From Rufibacter ruber (GTDB lineage Bacteria > Bacteroidota > Bacteroidia > Cytophagales > Hymenobacteraceae): a stretch of 42,943 nt of DNA. Numbering within the stretch: position 1 is the stretch's first letter; each line of letters begins with the position of its first letter. Location of the stretch: assembly GCF_001647275.1 (NCBI RefSeq), contig NZ_LRMM01000040.1, forward strand, positions 1-42,943, read 5' to 3'. Below, piece by piece: positions 41,928 to 42,943 of the stretch. Position numbers and translations under genes: made by a program. A model generated the notes under the pieces. That model was not told where the DNA came from. It searched no databases and saw only the letters and a list, made by a program, of their open reading frames with translations.

Positions 41928-42848
41928 ATGTTGTTGAAGAAGAATATCCCTGTGAGGTATGTGTTCGGGAAAATAAAGGCAGAAGTGCTGCTGGTCTTTA
42001 TGTATGCCACGCTGGTAGCGTTGGTGTACGTGAACTTCCATTTTACCAGAATCTCCATTCCTATTGCCGTGCCTACCATGCTGGGCACCATCCTGTCTTT
42101 GCTGCTGGCGTTCAGGTCTAACCAGGCCTATGACCGCTGGTGGGAGGCCCGTACCCTGTGGGGAGCCATTGTCAATGACTCCCGCACGCTCACGCGCCAG
42201 ATCCTGAATTTTGTAGAGACGCCGTACAATTCTGTAGAGGCGCTTTACTTCAAAGAAACATTTGTGAAACGGCAAATTGCCTGGTGCTACAGCCTGGGGC
42301 AGTCGCTGAGGGGGCTGAACCCGGTCAAAGGCGCTTCTGAGCATATGGGCAAAGGCCAGCTGGCATACCTGCAGGAGTACACCAACAAACCGGTGGGGCT
42401 GCTGGAGCTGCACGGCGAAGATCTGGCCAGTGCCTACAAAGAAGGCTGGATCAACCAGTACCAACAGGTGGAGCTGGACCGTACCCTAACCCGCCTCTGC
42501 AATGCAATGGGGGGCTGTGAGCGCATCAAGAATACTGTTTTCCCCGCTACCTACAGCCTGTACACCCATTTGGCGCTGGTGCTGTTCATTTTGGTTCTTC
42601 CGTTTGGGGTCATTGATGTGTTTGGGGTGATGATGGTGCCGTTTGTGGTAGCGGTAGCGGCGTCTTTCCTGCTCATTGAGAAAATGGCCATTCACCTGCA
42701 GGACCCGTTTGAGAACAAGCCCACTGATACCCCCATGACCACTATTGCCCAGACCATTCACCGGGACCTGAAGCAGATGCTGCGTGAATCGCAGGAAGTG
42801 GAAAAGCCTAAAACCTCTTCTAAAGTTGCCACTTTTTATATTCTGTAG
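41928..42848 (+). CDS. Bestrophin-family anion channel
   Basis: 306 residues from ATG 41928 (MLLKKNIPVRYVFGKIK); an ATG at 41886 adds 14 (MRGRHFQYF...). The family signatures are FRSNQAYDRWWEARTLWG near residues 65-80, and later LVLPFGVIDVFG. Four hydrophobic segments are visible, with the C-terminal half (EKMAIHLQDPFENKPTDTP) typical. Forms a pentameric chloride/anion channel in known members; bacterial physiological role is little known. Complete, with a palindrome beginning 69 bp after the stop. Confidence 0.9.
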   Translation: MLLKKNIPVRYVFGKIKAEVLLVFMYATLVALVYVNFHFTRISIPIAVPTMLGTILSLLLAFRSNQAYDRWWEARTLWGAIVNDSRTLTRQILNFVETPYNSVEALYFKETFVKRQIAWCYSLGQSLRGLNPVKGASEHMGKGQLAYLQEYTNKPVGLLELHGEDLASAYKEGWINQYQQVELDRTLTRLCNAMGGCERIKNTVFPATYSLYTHLALVLFILVLPFGVIDVFGVMMVPFVVAVAASFLLIEKMAIHLQDPFENKPTDTPMTTIAQTIHRDLKQMLRESQEVEKPKTSSKVATFYIL

Positions 42849-42917
42849 GGACCGGCTGTTGCCCCTGCACCAGGTGGCCTGCCTTCATTGATAAAGCTGA
42901 TACTGCAGTGCTTCCTT

Positions 42918-42943
42918 CCTGTTTTCGGGCTGTTTTTTCAAAA
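42918..42943. repeat. Dispersed intergenic palindrome, copy 19 (cut by window end)
   Basis: CCTGTTTTCGGGCTGTTTTT, the left arm of the family; the right arm would lie past the window. Confidence 0.7.

Noticed and set aside
1184-42943. Dispersed palindromes as ordinary intrinsic terminators
   Set aside because: The stem is preceded by T and followed by A, so no U-tract is left unpaired in the transcript; a factor-dependent role is still possible.
1-42943. CRISPR array, tRNA or rRNA genes
   Set aside because: No regular direct repeats with spacers, and no cloverleaf or rRNA-like sequence was recognised by eye.

Overview
The window looks like chromosomal DNA of an aerobic member of the Bacteroidota, most likely order Cytophagales, family Hymenobacteraceae (a Rufibacter/Pontibacter/Hymenobacter relative). 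The evidence is a secreted M4 protease with a type IX secretion C-terminal tail, TAnnTTTG-type -7 boxes, families common in this phylum (DUF3817, NlpE-like lipoprotein, CorC/CNNM, CgeB-like glycosyltransferases), and intergenic repeats of a Bacteroidota character. The genus is an inference. No rRNA, tRNA, CRISPR or intact prophage was seen.

Layout. 384-1175 (+) is a secreted polysaccharide deacetylase. 1248-12849 (-) is one long sugar cluster. In transcription order it holds a short-chain dehydrogenase, a nucleotide-sugar epimerase, a glycoside hydrolase fused to a second epimerase, a zinc-type MDR dehydrogenase, a Gfo/Idh/MocA oxidoreductase (overlapping the next gene), a GT4 glycosyltransferase, and three CgeB-like glycosyltransferases. 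It has no flippase, polymerase, ABC exporter or initiating phosphoglycosyl transferase, so the product is unclear. 13698-16034 (-) holds a methyltransferase and a CorC-like membrane protein. 16249-20115 (+) holds a DsbD-type thiol-disulfide transporter and a DUF819 membrane protein. 20161-22315 (-) holds a DUF4385 protein and a compact ECF sigma factor / small anti-sigma-like protein / ClpP operon. 22502-30618 (+) is mostly envelope and exported proteins: two lipoproteins, an isoaspartyl peptidase, the M4 protease and a 642-residue unknown. 30720-31046 (-) is thioredoxin. 31646-32034 is a decayed REP-associated (Y1/HUH) transposase, followed by a J-domain protein (+). 33984-37619 (-) is dnaE. 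37837-42848 (+) holds an NlpE-like lipoprotein, a DUF3817 protein, a two-component system, a Usp-like protein and a bestrophin-type channel.

The most unusual content lies between the genes. (1) At least 19 copies of a roughly 36-50 bp palindrome, core TTTTnGGcTGTTTTctgAAAAACAGCCnAAAA, sit almost exclusively in intergenic space; the arms differ between copies but mostly stay self-complementary. (2) A composite element of about 120-128 bp with four hairpins occurs twice, at 2434-2561 and inverted at 32096-32213, with a probable third relative at 23266-23446. All hairpins of one copy share the same core (GATT/AATC, GAGT/ACTC or AAGTT/AACTT), and that core differs between copies. The second copy begins 61 bp after the decayed transposase, which suggests a REP/BIME-like mobile system. 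(3) A diverged longer intergenic repeat occurs near 13336, 31580 and 41012, and CCCCCTTTGAAGGGGG elements occur within the sugar cluster.

All functional calls come from reading motifs by eye. No database search was run.
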